Below the pieces are notes generated by a model. The model saw only the letters and a program-made list of their open reading frames with translations. It was not told where the DNA came from and ran no database searches. From Nocardia macrotermitis (GTDB lineage: Bacteria > Actinomycetota > Actinomycetes > Mycobacteriales > Mycobacteriaceae): a stretch of 64,000 nucleotides of DNA. The translations under genes were made by a program, and so were the position numbers. The stretch's first letter is position 1. Each line of letters begins with the position of its first letter. The stretch covers positions 62,001-126,000 of the forward strand of contig NZ_WEGK01000012.1 of the NCBI RefSeq assembly GCF_009604405.1, written 5' to 3'. Shown piece after piece: positions 1 through 7,706 of the stretch.

Positions 1-478
1 GGCATCACCCTATGCCCGGACCGAGCATCGAGCGCCCGGACCAGCGGACGTGGAGAGCGCTGGAGTAACCGCTTGCGGTGCTGACATTTCGATGACAGGC
101 GTCATTGACCGCAGGCCGCCTTCTGCTACCGACCCTCAGGAGCAGTTCGAATGAGACATCGGACCAGCCGTAACGGTGTCGGCTCGAAGAGAGCAGACCT
201 GGTGAGACCCGTTGCGCGGACAGAGCGGTTCACACGCGAACTCTCCAAGGATTGGTGCACCTCGCGCATGAGATTGGATCAATTCTGCTGCGATAGGACA
301 CCGGACAGGGGATGGCCGGGTGCGCCGGTCGCAACACCTTCGAGCGTGAATCGGGCCCCACTCTCGGCCGGACATTGGTGCAGATGACGTTTGTGGTACC
401 AGCGTACTAACGACCCCAGTTTTCAACGCACGTTGAGGACTGCGGATCGCAAGCGTTCGGCGGGATCCATCCAAGAGG
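1..478. other. Gene-poor leading stretch
   Basis: No reading frame here looks coding. The short open frames on both strands lack the strong third-position GC bias of the neighbouring genes and resemble no family I know. Base composition looks less GC-rich than the downstream genes. It could be degraded sequence or the upstream region of the coiled-coil gene. Confidence 0.5.
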
Positions 479-515
479 TCTGACCACCGATAACGTTCAC
501 TTATCGGTGGTCAGA
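479..515. promoter_or_regulatory. Perfect 15-bp inverted repeat upstream of coiled-coil gene
   Basis: Arms TCTGACCACCGATAA (479-493) and its exact complement (501-515) flank a 7-nt loop. No convergent gene ends here and no T-run follows, so an operator is likelier than a terminator. It lies about 60 bp before the coiled-coil gene, and an autoregulatory site is an inference. Confidence 0.5.
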
Positions 516-537
516 ATACCGCGATTCATTTCGTGTT

Positions 538-559
538 ATTACGTTGGATATGACGTAAT
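538..559. promoter_or_regulatory. Second palindrome (ATTACGT/ACGTAAT) before coiled-coil gene
   Basis: ATTACGT (538-544) and ACGTAAT (553-559) are separated by 8 nt, directly upstream of a possible -10 (TACGAT, 566-571). The position suits an operator at the promoter of the gene starting at 578. Confidence 0.4.
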
Positions 560-577
560 CAACGCTACGATATTCCG

Positions 578-1720
578 GTGGCGACGATGTGTAACTACCC
601 GGGATGTTCGCGAACCATCACCAAGAGCGGTGCGCCCGGACGCCCCTCGGAATACTGCGATCACCCCGAACACACCCGGTGGCGGGCCTGGCGTGAACGT
701 CAACGGGTGCAGCAGGAGCAGGAAAACGTACCCGCCTCGAACGTCACTGTGACGCAACAAGGTCCGGTGACCGCGGCGCGGGTGCGGGCCGATGAGCTGC
801 TCATCCAGTTCCGCACGCTGGCCGAACAGCTCGGCGGCACACTGCATTCCGCGGTCGCGGAACTGTCCACCCTGGCCGACCCGTCGATCGCCGAGGCGCA
901 GGTCCAGGCCGTGCAGGCCGAGGCGGCGCGACGCATCGCGGAGGCCGAGATGTCCGCGGTCGCCGCCGAACAGGCCCGTCGCGAGGCCGAACAGGCCAGG
1001 GTCGCCGCCGAATCCGCCGCGCAGGACGCCGTCGCGGCCGCCGAGGAGGCCGAAGCCCGCATCGCCGAAGCGCTCACCGCCCGCGACGACGCCCTCGCCG
1101 AGGTGCACACCATCACCACGCAGGCCGCCGAGGACGTGTTCACCGCCCACACCGAGGCCGAGGCCCAGGTCCGCGCCATCCGCCGCGAAACCACCGAGGA
1201 CCTGGAGCGAGCCCGCGAACAGGCCGACGAGCAGATCACCCGCGCCCGCACCGCCTGCGCCGCGGACATCGAACGCGCCAAACGCGAAGCGACACAGCAG
1301 ATCACCGCCGCCGCGGCCGAACGCGACCTGGCCATCCAACGCGCGGCCGACGCCGAACGCGCCATCGAACGCGCCGAAGCCGCCACCGCCGAACGCGCCG
1401 AAGCCCTCGCCGACACCCGGACCGAACTCGCCCGAACCCGCACCGACCTCACCGCCGCCCGAAACGAAATCACCACCACCCGAGCCGAACTAGCCGATCT
1501 CCGCCGCACCACAGCCGAGGATGCCGCCGCCCAGCGCACCGCCCACACCGCGGCCCTGGCCGCCGCCCACCGCGACGCCGCCGACCGCCTGGCCGCCGTC
1601 GAAGACGCCCGCACCCAAACCCTCGCCCGAGCCGAACGCGCCGAACGCCTGGCCGACGACCTCCTCGCCCAATCCCGCCGCACCCCACCCCACCCCGAAA
1701 CCCCCGGCCCCACAACCTGA
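578..1720 (+). CDS. Coiled-coil protein with N-terminal Cys/His zinc-type motif
   Basis: This 380-residue protein has an N-terminal C-x4-C-x16-C-x4-H arrangement (C5, C10, C27, H32), consistent with a small zinc knuckle. From about residue 60 to 365 it is almost continuous Ala/Glu/Arg-rich coiled coil, with a short Pro-rich tail. The layout (small DNA-binding-like head, long coiled coil) recalls KfrA-type plasmid or chromosome-organising proteins, but no named family is certain. GTG at 578 is used because a -10-like TACGAT at 566-571 would allow a leaderless start; ATG at 587 is the alternative. Two palindromes upstream suggest autoregulation. GC bias at third positions is extreme, so the long antisense frames here are shadows. 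Confidence 0.75.
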   Translation: MATMCNYPGCSRTITKSGAPGRPSEYCDHPEHTRWRAWRERQRVQQEQENVPASNVTVTQQGPVTAARVRADELLIQFRTLAEQLGGTLHSAVAELSTLADPSIAEAQVQAVQAEAARRIAEAEMSAVAAEQARREAEQARVAAESAAQDAVAAAEEAEARIAEALTARDDALAEVHTITTQAAEDVFTAHTEAEAQVRAIRRETTEDLERAREQADEQITRARTACAADIERAKREATQQITAAAAERDLAIQRAADAERAIERAEAATAERAEALADTRTELARTRTDLTAARNEITTTRAELADLRRTTAEDAAAQRTAHTAALAAAHRDAADRLAAVEDARTQTLARAERAERLADDLLAQSRRTPPHPETPGPTT

Positions 1721-1741
1721 TCCACCCCATTCGCATGGGAA

Positions 1742-1930
1742 GTGCTGCGCCCCAGCGATCCAGGACATACCTTCACCCCGGACAACCCGCTCGTCGCCCG
1801 CGGTGACATGTTTTCCGCCGCCGGGCGGCGCATCGACTACATGCTGGTACGAGGCAGAAGTTTCGGGCCGACGCTCGAACTGCGATCTGTCGACCTGATC
1901 GGGGTCGAACCACCGTCACCGGCATCCGGC
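1742..1930 (+). pseudogene. 3' fragment of an endonuclease/exonuclease/phosphatase-family gene
   Basis: The frame from 1742 reads a short piece with NPLVARGDMFSAAGRRIDYM, closely resembling the C-terminal part of EEP-superfamily (sphingomyelinase-like) proteins, where R-R-I-D-Y/H-x-L-V is conserved. The catalytic N-terminal two-thirds and the usual final Ser-Asp-His motif are both missing. It begins 21 bp after the coiled-coil gene stops and runs into the hairpin at 1919-1950. I read it as a relic; a leftover from insertion of the upstream gene is possible. Confidence 0.5.
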
Positions 1931-1950
1931 CAGGTCGGGCCGGATGCCGG
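1919..1950. terminator. Stem-loop with perfect 13-bp arms
   Basis: CCGGCATCCGGCC (1919-1931) pairs with 1938-1950 over a 6-nt loop. It is GC-rich without a clear T-run, a common form of actinobacterial terminator. It probably ends transcription from the coiled-coil/EEP-relic side. Confidence 0.5.
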
Positions 1951-1957
1951 CTCGCGG

Positions 1958-2036
1958 CCGCGAATCAGCCGGTCCCGGTACGAGATTGGCGACGCCACAT
2001 CCCGTTCGTTTCCGCTCCATCTTTCAGCCTGCCGTG
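1958..2036 (-). pseudogene. Collapsed partial duplicate of the SnoaL-like gene
   Basis: Bases 1958-1996 match 3187-3225 with 5 differences in 39, and 1997-2036 match 3321-3360 with 4 differences in 40. The two blocks are joined directly here, so about 95 bp present in the intact copy are missing. On the minus strand the second block still reads LKDGAETNGMW, against LKDGTETNGMW in the intact protein. It is a decayed duplicate of the SnoaL gene's 3' part. Confidence 0.7.
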
Positions 2037-2083
2037 TGGGTTCGAACGAGGAGTTCCATCGCGGCGACCCGTGCTGTTCTCTT

Positions 2084-2926
2084 TCAGCGAGTGAACGCGG
2101 AGGCGTGGTCCGCGGCCCAGGTGGCGAAGTCGAGTGCGGGGCGGGCTAGTAGTTCGGCGACGGTGTCGGTGGTGGGGCCGGGAGTGTGTGCGTAGTCGGC
2201 GAGGGAGCCGAGTAGGCGGTCCGGGACGTCGGCGGGCAGACCTTGTGCGGTCATGGCGGCGCGTATCTGTTCGGGGGCGAGTTCGGCGAATGACAGGTCG
2301 CGACGGGTAGCGGTGCCGAGAATTCGGACCTTGTCGTGTTGGGTGAGTGATGCGGGGCCGGTGAGTACGTAGTGGCGGCCGGCGTGGTCGTCCTCGGTGA
2401 GTGCGCGAATCGCGACGGCCGCGATGTCGCGTTCGTGGATCGGTGAGGTGGCGGCGTCGCCGTATGCGCCGCGCACGACATCGCCGCCGCGCAGTTGCGG
2501 TACCCAGGCCAGCGCGTTGGCGTCGAAATCGCTGCAGCGCAGGCAGGTCCACGCCAGGCCGGAGGATTCGGCGGCGTCCTCGAGTGCCCGGAATCCCGCG
2601 ATGAACCGCGGCTCACCGGCGGGGTACTGGACTGTCGCCGCCGATACCACCACGACCCGCCGGGCCCCGTAACGAGCGGCGTGGGACAGCAGTTCCGATG
2701 CCGATACGAGAGCGGCGCGCGAGCTGAGCAAGACGGCCTCGACCCCGTCCCATGCGTGATCGGGAATGTCGGGTCCGGACGGGTCGCCCCGCACGACGGT
2801 GGTGCCCGGCGGCAGCACCGCCGCATCCGGGGCTCGGGTGATCGCGGTGACCTCGGCCCCGGCGGCCCGCAACTGCTCGACAACGTTCCGGCCCACGATC
2901 CCGGTAGCCCCGATGACGACGTACAT
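2084..2926 (-). CDS. NmrA-like NAD(P)-binding oxidoreductase (atypical SDR)
   Basis: This 280-residue protein opens with the Rossmann motif VVIGATGIVGRNV. It continues with a sequence typical of NmrA/NAD(P)H-binding epimerase-like proteins (VSAATVQYP near residue 95, HERDIAAVA near 165), which sense or reduce with NAD(P)H and often act on quinones. The usual SDR Tyr-x3-Lys pair is not evident, as in NmrA relatives. ATG at 2926 is preferred over the adjacent GTG because of the GAAGAGG Shine-Dalgarno just upstream. An AT-rich region with a palindrome at 3022-3040 precedes it. The substrate is unknown. Confidence 0.8.
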   Translation of the reverse strand: MYVVIGATGIVGRNVVEQLRAAGAEVTAITRAPDAAVLPPGTTVVRGDPSGPDIPDHAWDGVEAVLLSSRAALVSASELLSHAARYGARRVVVVSAATVQYPAGEPRFIAGFRALEDAAESSGLAWTCLRCSDFDANALAWVPQLRGGDVVRGAYGDAATSPIHERDIAAVAIRALTEDDHAGRHYVLTGPASLTQHDKVRILGTATRRDLSFAELAPEQIRAAMTAQGLPADVPDRLLGSLADYAHTPGPTTDTVAELLARPALDFATWAADHASAFTR

Positions 2927-3021
2927 CACGCACCTCTTCTTCCCTGTCTTCGGCAGGTCACCGACGCAGCCGCGCTGAAGCCGTAAGACATGAGTTACAT
3001 ATCGAATAGTATGAAGAAGAG

Positions 3022-3040
3022 ATTATATGAATTACATAAT
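3022..3040. promoter_or_regulatory. AT-rich near-palindrome upstream of NmrA-like gene
   Basis: ATTATAT (3022-3028) and ACATAAT (3034-3040) form a 7-bp inverted repeat with one mismatch over GAATT, in an unusually AT-rich patch (2985-3045). It is probably the promoter/operator of the minus-strand NmrA-like gene; no adjacent regulator gene is evident. Confidence 0.35.
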
Positions 3041-3142
3041 AGATGGAAGCGTCCTCGTCGCTGACGGCAGCGGGCGGTCCGAGGCTGGCACGCGCACCTC
3101 ACCGAACGCACGACGAATCGGCGAGAAGCCCGCGACCAGGCC

Positions 3143-3180
3143 GGGTCCGGTCCGACGAGTTCCACCGGCTCGCCGGACCC
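3143..3180. terminator. Stem-loop downstream of SnoaL-like gene
   Basis: GGGTCCGG (3143-3150) is exactly complementary to 3173-3180 across 22 nt, just past the 3' end of the minus-strand SnoaL-like gene. This is a weak terminator candidate. Confidence 0.3.
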
Positions 3181-3201
3181 GCCCCGCCGCGAATCAACCG
3201 G

Positions 3202-3669
3202 TCACGGTTCGAGATCGACGACGCCTCGGCCGGTGAGAACGTCCAACGGAACCGACACCTGATCATGCGCGATCGCCCACGTGCCCTCGATCCTGCGCAT
3301 GCCGTAGGTGGCGCGAACCCACATCCCGTTCGTTTCCGTTCCATCCTTCAACGTGCCGTGCAGGCGCGCGAAGCCGTGCCCGAACGCCACCTCCCCACTC
3401 ACCGTGAACCGCAGGTCGCGCAGTTCGTAGGTGACGTGTTCGAAGACCTCGAACACCCTCACCCAGTTCGCCAGCTTCGCCGCCACCCCGACGTGCTGCA
3501 GGGGCGCCTCGACGTCGAAGGAGACCACGTCGGTGGTGTAGGCGCGGGCGAGGGCGTCGAGATCCTTCGCGCGCAGGGCCTCGCCGATCTGGTCCAGGCG
3601 ACGGCGGATGCGGGTCTCCTCGGACTCGGCGTCGTCGGCGTGTGAGCGAAAGTCGTTCTGTGTCATCAT
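3202..3669 (-). CDS. SnoaL-like/NTF2-fold protein
   Basis: The 155-residue protein has the SnoaL/NTF2-like pattern: an N-terminal helix with RDLDALARAYTTDVVSFDV-type spacing, a central LANW segment, and strands ending in GTWAIAHDQVSVPLD. Members bind small hydrophobic ligands or act as isomerases/hydrolases; the ligand here is unknown. ATG 3669 has GAGGAG six bases upstream. It begins 10 bp after the FMN reductase stop, so the two are probably co-transcribed and translationally linked. The neighbouring ECF41 sigma factor also ends in a SnoaL-like domain. A decayed partial copy lies at 1958-2036. Confidence 0.8.
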   Translation of the reverse strand: MMTQNDFRSHADDAESEETRIRRRLDQIGEALRAKDLDALARAYTTDVVSFDVEAPLQHVGVAAKLANWVRVFEVFEHVTYELRDLRFTVSGEVAFGHGFARLHGTLKDGTETNGMWVRATYGMRRIEGTWAIAHDQVSVPLDVLTGRGVVDLEP

Positions 3670-3679
3670 GATCGGCTCC

Positions 3680-4288
3680 TCAGGCGGTGACGGGGGACGG
3701 GTGGCGCAACGAGGACAGCGCGGTGCTCCAGGCGATCACCTGATCGAGCGTCTTGTGCAGGGTGACCTCGTGCTGTTCGCGCGGTGTGAAGGTGGTGTGG
3801 TTCTCGAAATCGGTGAGCAGCGAGATCGCGACCTGATACCCGACATCGGCCATGCCCAACGTGCCGCACACCGTCCGCAACTGCACCACCGCCCGCGCAC
3901 CGCCACCGGCGCCGTACGAGACGAAGCCGACCGCCTTGTCCGTCCACTCCGCGAACAGATGATCGATGGCGTTCTTCAACACGCCGGGCATGCCGCCGTT
4001 GTATTCCGGGGTCACGAACACGAAGCCGTCGAACGGGGCGATCCGTTCGGCCCACGCGCGGGTGTGCGGGTGCGGCGACGGGCCGAACATCGGCGGCACG
4101 GATTCGTCCAGATGCGGTAGCGGGTGGTCGCGCAGATCGATCAGGTCGAATTCGGCGTCCGCGCGCCGCGAGGCGGTGTCCAGGACCCACCGCGCGATCT
4201 GCGGGCCGTTGCGATTGGGTCGGGTACTACCGAGGATGATGCCGATTCGGATCGTCGGCCGGTCTGCTGCACTGGGAGATAACGTCAT
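3680..4288 (-). CDS. NADPH-dependent FMN reductase (flavodoxin-like fold)
   Basis: This 202-residue protein has the flavodoxin-fold signature of NADPH-dependent FMN reductases/quinone reductases: an FMN-phosphate loop GSTRPNRNG near residue 20 and PEYNGGMPGVLKNAIDH near residue 95. It would reduce flavin, quinone or azo substrates with NADPH. The start ATG at 4288 has GGAAG upstream. It is divergent from the ECF41 sigma gene with 102 bp between starts, and precedes the SnoaL gene in the same direction. ECF41 sigma factors are typically adjacent to oxidoreductases of this kind, so it is a likely target. Confidence 0.88.
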   Translation of the reverse strand: MTLSPSAADRPTIRIGIILGSTRPNRNGPQIARWVLDTASRRADAEFDLIDLRDHPLPHLDESVPPMFGPSPHPHTRAWAERIAPFDGFVFVTPEYNGGMPGVLKNAIDHLFAEWTDKAVGFVSYGAGGGARAVVQLRTVCGTLGMADVGYQVAISLLTDFENHTTFTPREQHEVTLHKTLDQVIAWSTALSSLRHPSPVTA

Positions 4289-4390
4289 GATCTTCCGACG
4301 ACACAGCCACCGGGAATGTCAGGCCGCCTCACGAATCGGGTTGCTGAATCGTCGTAGTGGGTGAGGACACGACCATCCGAGGAGCCGACC

Positions 4391-5281
4391 ATGACCGACC
4401 CGAACCTGCCCACGGTGATCGGCGAACGCCGCCGGTTGCTCAATCTCGCCTACCGGCTGCTGGGGTCGCTCGCCGAGGCCGAGGACGTGGTACAGGAAAC
4501 CTATGTGCGCTGGTACGCGTTGAGCGAACCGCAACGCAGGCAGGTGCAGACACCGGGCGCGTGGCTGACCACCGTCGCCGGGCGGATCTGCCTGGATCTG
4601 CTCGGCTCCGCGCGGGCCCGCCGCGAACGCTATGTGGGCGCGTGGATTCCCGAACCGGTCCCCGGGCACGCGGACTGGTTCGGCGGTCCGGTCCCGGCCG
4701 ACCCGGCCGAACGCGTCACCCTCGACGAGTCGATCAGCATGGCCTTCCTGGTCGTGCTGGATTCCATGACACCGGCCGAGCGGGTGGCGTTCGTCCTGCA
4801 CGACGTGTTCCGGTACTCCTTCGCCGAGGTCGCCGATGTCGTCGGACGTACCCCCGCGGCCTGCCGCCAACTCGCCTCCTCCGCGCGCCGCCGCCTGCGC
4901 ACCACACCGGGACCGACCGGGACCCGACGCGCCGAAGTGGTCCGGGACTTCAAAAGAGCATGGGAGACAAGGGATATCGAGGCGTTGATCGGTCTGCTCG
5001 ACCCGGCCGCGACCGCGACGGCCGACGGCGGCGGGCTGGCGCCGGCGTTCCTGGAACCGGTCACCGGCGGCGAGCGGATCGCGCATCTCTGGATGGACAT
5101 CGCCGCCCGCAACACCGCGATCACCCTGCACGAACGCACCGTCAACGGTCAGCCCGGCCTGGTCGCGCAGCTCGAGGACGACATCGTCGGGGTCTACGCC
5201 TTCGACATCACCGAGGACCGCATCACCCGCATCTGGGCGATCCGCAATCCGGAGAAACTGCGGCCGTGGACATCCCGGTGA
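4391..5281 (+). CDS. ECF41-type (SigJ-like) RNA polymerase sigma factor
   Basis: The 296-residue protein has sigma region 2 (AYRLLGSLAEAEDVVQETYV), region 4 with a helix-turn-helix (FAEVADVVGRTPAACRQLAS), and a C-terminal SnoaL-like extension. Three ECF41 hallmarks are visible: W-I-P-E-P between regions 2 and 4, A-D-G-G-G at the start of the extension, and N-P-E-K-L near the C-terminus. The extension in this class modulates sigma activity in place of an anti-sigma factor. ATG 4391 is chosen over an in-frame upstream ATG because GAGGAG precedes it. It is divergent from a flavin reductase and a SnoaL gene. Confidence 0.9.
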   Translation: MTDPNLPTVIGERRRLLNLAYRLLGSLAEAEDVVQETYVRWYALSEPQRRQVQTPGAWLTTVAGRICLDLLGSARARRERYVGAWIPEPVPGHADWFGGPVPADPAERVTLDESISMAFLVVLDSMTPAERVAFVLHDVFRYSFAEVADVVGRTPAACRQLASSARRRLRTTPGPTGTRRAEVVRDFKRAWETRDIEALIGLLDPAATATADGGGLAPAFLEPVTGGERIAHLWMDIAARNTAITLHERTVNGQPGLVAQLEDDIVGVYAFDITEDRITRIWAIRNPEKLRPWTSR

Positions 5282-5284
5282 GCT

Positions 5285-5845
5285 TCAGCGGTTGGTCTCG
5301 CTGGTGATGTGTTCGAACAACCCGGGCTCGATGCGGGTGCGGACTCCGGCGGCCCACGGCTCGTCTATCTCGGTGATGTCCAGTGCCGCAGCGTTGTTCA
5401 GCAACATGCCGAAGGCCAGGAACGACTTGACCGCGACCGGATCCAGCCCCGTGCTGTCCGCGACGGTGTTCCACATGTGGGCCATGCGGGCGCGCACGAC
5501 CTCGCGGACCTCGGGGTCTCCGCAGGCGGCGAAACCCTGCAATTGCAGCAGCAGCGTGGTGCGCTGATCGAGCATCGCGTGGTACTGCGCGCCCATCAGG
5601 CTCAGTGCGGCCAGCCCGCCGGAGCCGGTGGCGGCCCGGGTCATCGCGTCGGTGAATCCGTCGAACGCGGTCCCGACCAACTCCAGGAACAGGGCCTTCT
5701 TCGTGCCGAACATGCGGAACACATAAGCCTGCGTGATACCGGCCTCGCGCGCGACGGCCTCGATCGACGCGCCGTGCAATCCGTGATCGGCGAACTCGGC
5801 CGCGGCGATCCCCAGCACCTGCTCGCGCCGCTGCGATCCACTCAT
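5285..5845 (-). CDS. TetR-family regulator
   Basis: This 186-residue protein has an N-terminal TetR HTH (ASIEAVAREAGITQAYVFRM, about residues 25-45) followed by an all-helical ligand domain. GTG at 5857 would add four residues; ATG 5845 was chosen. It converges on the sigma gene with only 3 bp between stops. It is divergent from the beta-hydroxyacid dehydrogenase at 5986, with the AGTTACCAACT palindrome between them. The ligand is unknown. Confidence 0.88.
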   Translation of the reverse strand: MSGSQRREQVLGIAAAEFADHGLHGASIEAVAREAGITQAYVFRMFGTKKALFLELVGTAFDGFTDAMTRAATGSGGLAALSLMGAQYHAMLDQRTTLLLQLQGFAACGDPEVREVVRARMAHMWNTVADSTGLDPVAVKSFLAFGMLLNNAAALDITEIDEPWAAGVRTRIEPGLFEHITSETNR

Positions 5846-5871
5846 ACGCTGTCCCACACCAGCAGCTTAGT

Positions 5872-5882
5872 AGTTACCAACT
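5872..5882. promoter_or_regulatory. Candidate TetR operator AGTTACCAACT
   Basis: AGTT (5872-5875) and AACT (5879-5882) form a short inverted repeat in the TetR leader, 27 bp upstream of its start. Position and symmetry suit autorepression; the arms are short. Confidence 0.35.
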
Positions 5883-5985
5883 GCTTACCGGGTCTTCCAC
5901 CTCCTCGGGCGCAAAGCCGCACGCTGAGACGCCTTGGGAGCCAGCGTGGCAGCGGTTTCGTCACGATCCTGAGTAGGGTCGGGGA

Positions 5986-6858
5986 GTGGCGAGGATTGCG
6001 TGGCTCGGGTTGGGGCGAATGGGGTCGGGGATGGCGGGCCGGATGGTCGACGCCGGTCATGAGGTGCGGGTGTGCAACCGGACTCCCGGACGCGCCGAGC
6101 CGCTCGTAGCGCGCGGGGCGATCCTCGCAGCCACCCCGCGTGAAGCGGTCCAGGACGCGGCGATGATCGTCGCCATGGTCGCCGACGACCCGGCCTCGCG
6201 TGCGGTGTGGCTCGGGCCGGACGGTGCGCTGGCCGGAACTCCCGCACCCGGCGCGTTCGCGGTGGAATGCTCCACGATCTCCCGACCGCACGTCTTGGAC
6301 CTGGCCCGGCAAGCCGCCGAACGCGGGCTCCGATATCTCGATGCCCCGGTCACCGGACTGCCCGCCGCCGCGGCCGCCGGTGCTCTGACCCTGTTCGTCG
6401 GCGCGGACCCGGCGCATCTCGACGCGGCCCGTCCACTATTGGAACCGTTGTGCGCCAACATCGTTCACTTCGGCGACGTCGGCGCGGGCACCTCCTACAA
6501 ACTGATGCAGAACCTGCTCGGCTCGATTCAGATTGCCGCCACCGCCGAGGCCCTGCGCACCGCGGAACTGGCCGGGCTGGACCTGCCGATCGTCGTCGAC
6601 ACGCTCTCGCAAGGGGGCGCGGCCAGCCCGACCGTGGTCCGGGTGGCTCGGCTGATCCTCGCCGATGCCCACGACCACGATATCGACTTCACCGCCGCCC
6701 TGCGGCTCAAGGACACCCGCCTGGGCGTCGAGGCCGCCGACACGCTGGGCACCCCTGCGGCTCTCGGCCATACCGCACTGGACATCTTCACCCGCCTGGT
6801 CGCCGCGGGTCACGGCGATCTCGCCGAAACCAAGGTGATCGATCTGTTGCGGGAGTGA
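5986..6858 (+). CDS. NAD(P)-dependent beta-hydroxyacid dehydrogenase family protein
   Basis: The 290-residue protein belongs to the 3-hydroxyisobutyrate/6-phosphogluconate dehydrogenase-like family. It has an N-terminal Rossmann motif WLGLGRMGSGMAGRM, the substrate-loop sequence YLDAPVTGLPAAAAAG near residue 120, and the catalytic-lysine region GAGTSYKLMQNLL near residue 170. Such enzymes oxidise short beta-hydroxyacids or reduce succinic-semialdehyde-like substrates. The GTG start at 5986 follows GGGG only loosely, so a leaderless message is possible. The divergent TetR may regulate it. Confidence 0.87.
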   Translation: MARIAWLGLGRMGSGMAGRMVDAGHEVRVCNRTPGRAEPLVARGAILAATPREAVQDAAMIVAMVADDPASRAVWLGPDGALAGTPAPGAFAVECSTISRPHVLDLARQAAERGLRYLDAPVTGLPAAAAAGALTLFVGADPAHLDAARPLLEPLCANIVHFGDVGAGTSYKLMQNLLGSIQIAATAEALRTAELAGLDLPIVVDTLSQGGAASPTVVRVARLILADAHDHDIDFTAALRLKDTRLGVEAADTLGTPAALGHTALDIFTRLVAAGHGDLAETKVIDLLRE

Positions 6859-6896
6859 AAGGGGTACGGCGGCAACATGATCGACGCATCCGGCGA

Positions 6897-7592
6897 TCAC
6901 CCCGCGGGATGTACGGCGACGATGCCCGACAGGACCAGCTCCAGACCGTCGAGGAACTGCTCGCGGTCATCGTGTCCGCGTAGCTGGTCGGCGACCGCAC
7001 GAGTGAACGGATAGTCCTCGGGGTCGAGGTTCTCCCAGGCGGTCGCGACGGAGTCCAGGAAATCCGGGCGGCTCGGATGGACGGCGCTGCGGCCGTTGGT
7101 CGCGTTCTGGCCCGCCGCGCCGAGGATGTAGTTCATCAGCGCGGAGGTCGCGGTGAACCAGGCGGCCTCGGGGACGCCCAGGGCGCTGATCTGCCGACCC
7201 AGTGCCTCGAACAGGCGCGGCGCGAGCGCACCGCTCGGATCGCGGGACATCTGGACGGCCAATTGTGTTGCCAGCCAAACATGTTCGTCGATCGCGTCGA
7301 ACAGGCCGAGGGCCACCGCGTGGATTCGCGCTCGCGGTGTGGCCGAGGGATCGGCAGGTTCGCGGGACAGTGCGGCGGTCACGATCGCGTCGGTGGCCGC
7401 GGCCAGCAGTTCGTCCTTGTTCGCCACATGCCAGTAGATCGCGCCGGGACCGGTCGCCAGGCGTTCGGTCAGGGCCCGGAACGTCAGTCCGGTCTCGCCG
7501 GTGGTGTCGAGCAGATCGATCGCGGCTTCGATGATGCGTTCGCGGGACAACGCCTCGGAACGTCGCGGGGAACGAGAAGTGCGCGCAGCCAT
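6897..7592 (-). CDS. TetR-family regulator, divergent from TetX-like monooxygenase
   Basis: The 231-residue protein has a TetR HTH (LTFRALTERLATGPGAIYWH, residues about 35-55) and the YWHVANKDELL segment typical of the TetR subgroup with a tetracycline-repressor-like C-terminal domain. It shares a 114-bp promoter region with the flavin monooxygenase, and that region holds a 49-bp near-perfect inverted repeat. Drug- or aromatic-responsive control of the monooxygenase is likely. Confidence 0.9.
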   Translation of the reverse strand: MAARTSRSPRRSEALSRERIIEAAIDLLDTTGETGLTFRALTERLATGPGAIYWHVANKDELLAAATDAIVTAALSREPADPSATPRARIHAVALGLFDAIDEHVWLATQLAVQMSRDPSGALAPRLFEALGRQISALGVPEAAWFTATSALMNYILGAAGQNATNGRSAVHPSRPDFLDSVATAWENLDPEDYPFTRAVADQLRGHDDREQFLDGLELVLSGIVAVHPAG

Positions 7593-7610
7593 ACCCTATC
7601 TTGACATATC

Positions 7611-7659
7611 TGGTACGTCGTTCCAATATGGAATGGCGTTCCAATGGAATGACGTACCA
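7611..7659. promoter_or_regulatory. Operator region: 15-bp arms plus inner TTCCA/TGGAA sites
   Basis: TGGTACGTCGTTCCA (7611-7625) is repeated inverted at 7645-7659 with one mismatch. Inside lie further TTCCA/TGGAA half-sites, including the inverted repeat TTCCAATATGGAA (7621-7633). Both divergent promoters would be covered, as expected for a TetR operator that binds more than one dimer. Confidence 0.7.
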
Positions 7660-7706
7660 GCAGGTCGACCGGAAAACCCGGACGGCCGCACCCGGAAGGA
7701 GGAGCC

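Noticed and set aside
136..474. 112-codon minus-strand and 78-codon plus-strand frames at the window start
   Set aside because: No third-position bias, no ribosome-binding site and no similarity to known proteins.
700..1833. 377-codon minus-strand frame opposite the coiled-coil gene
   Set aside because: Ala/Ser/Arg-rich shadow caused by the coiled-coil gene's codon bias.
4315..4353. TGTCAGG...CGTC as an ECF41 autoregulatory promoter on the plus strand
   Set aside because: The spacing is about 26 bp, too long for the expected ECF41 promoter.
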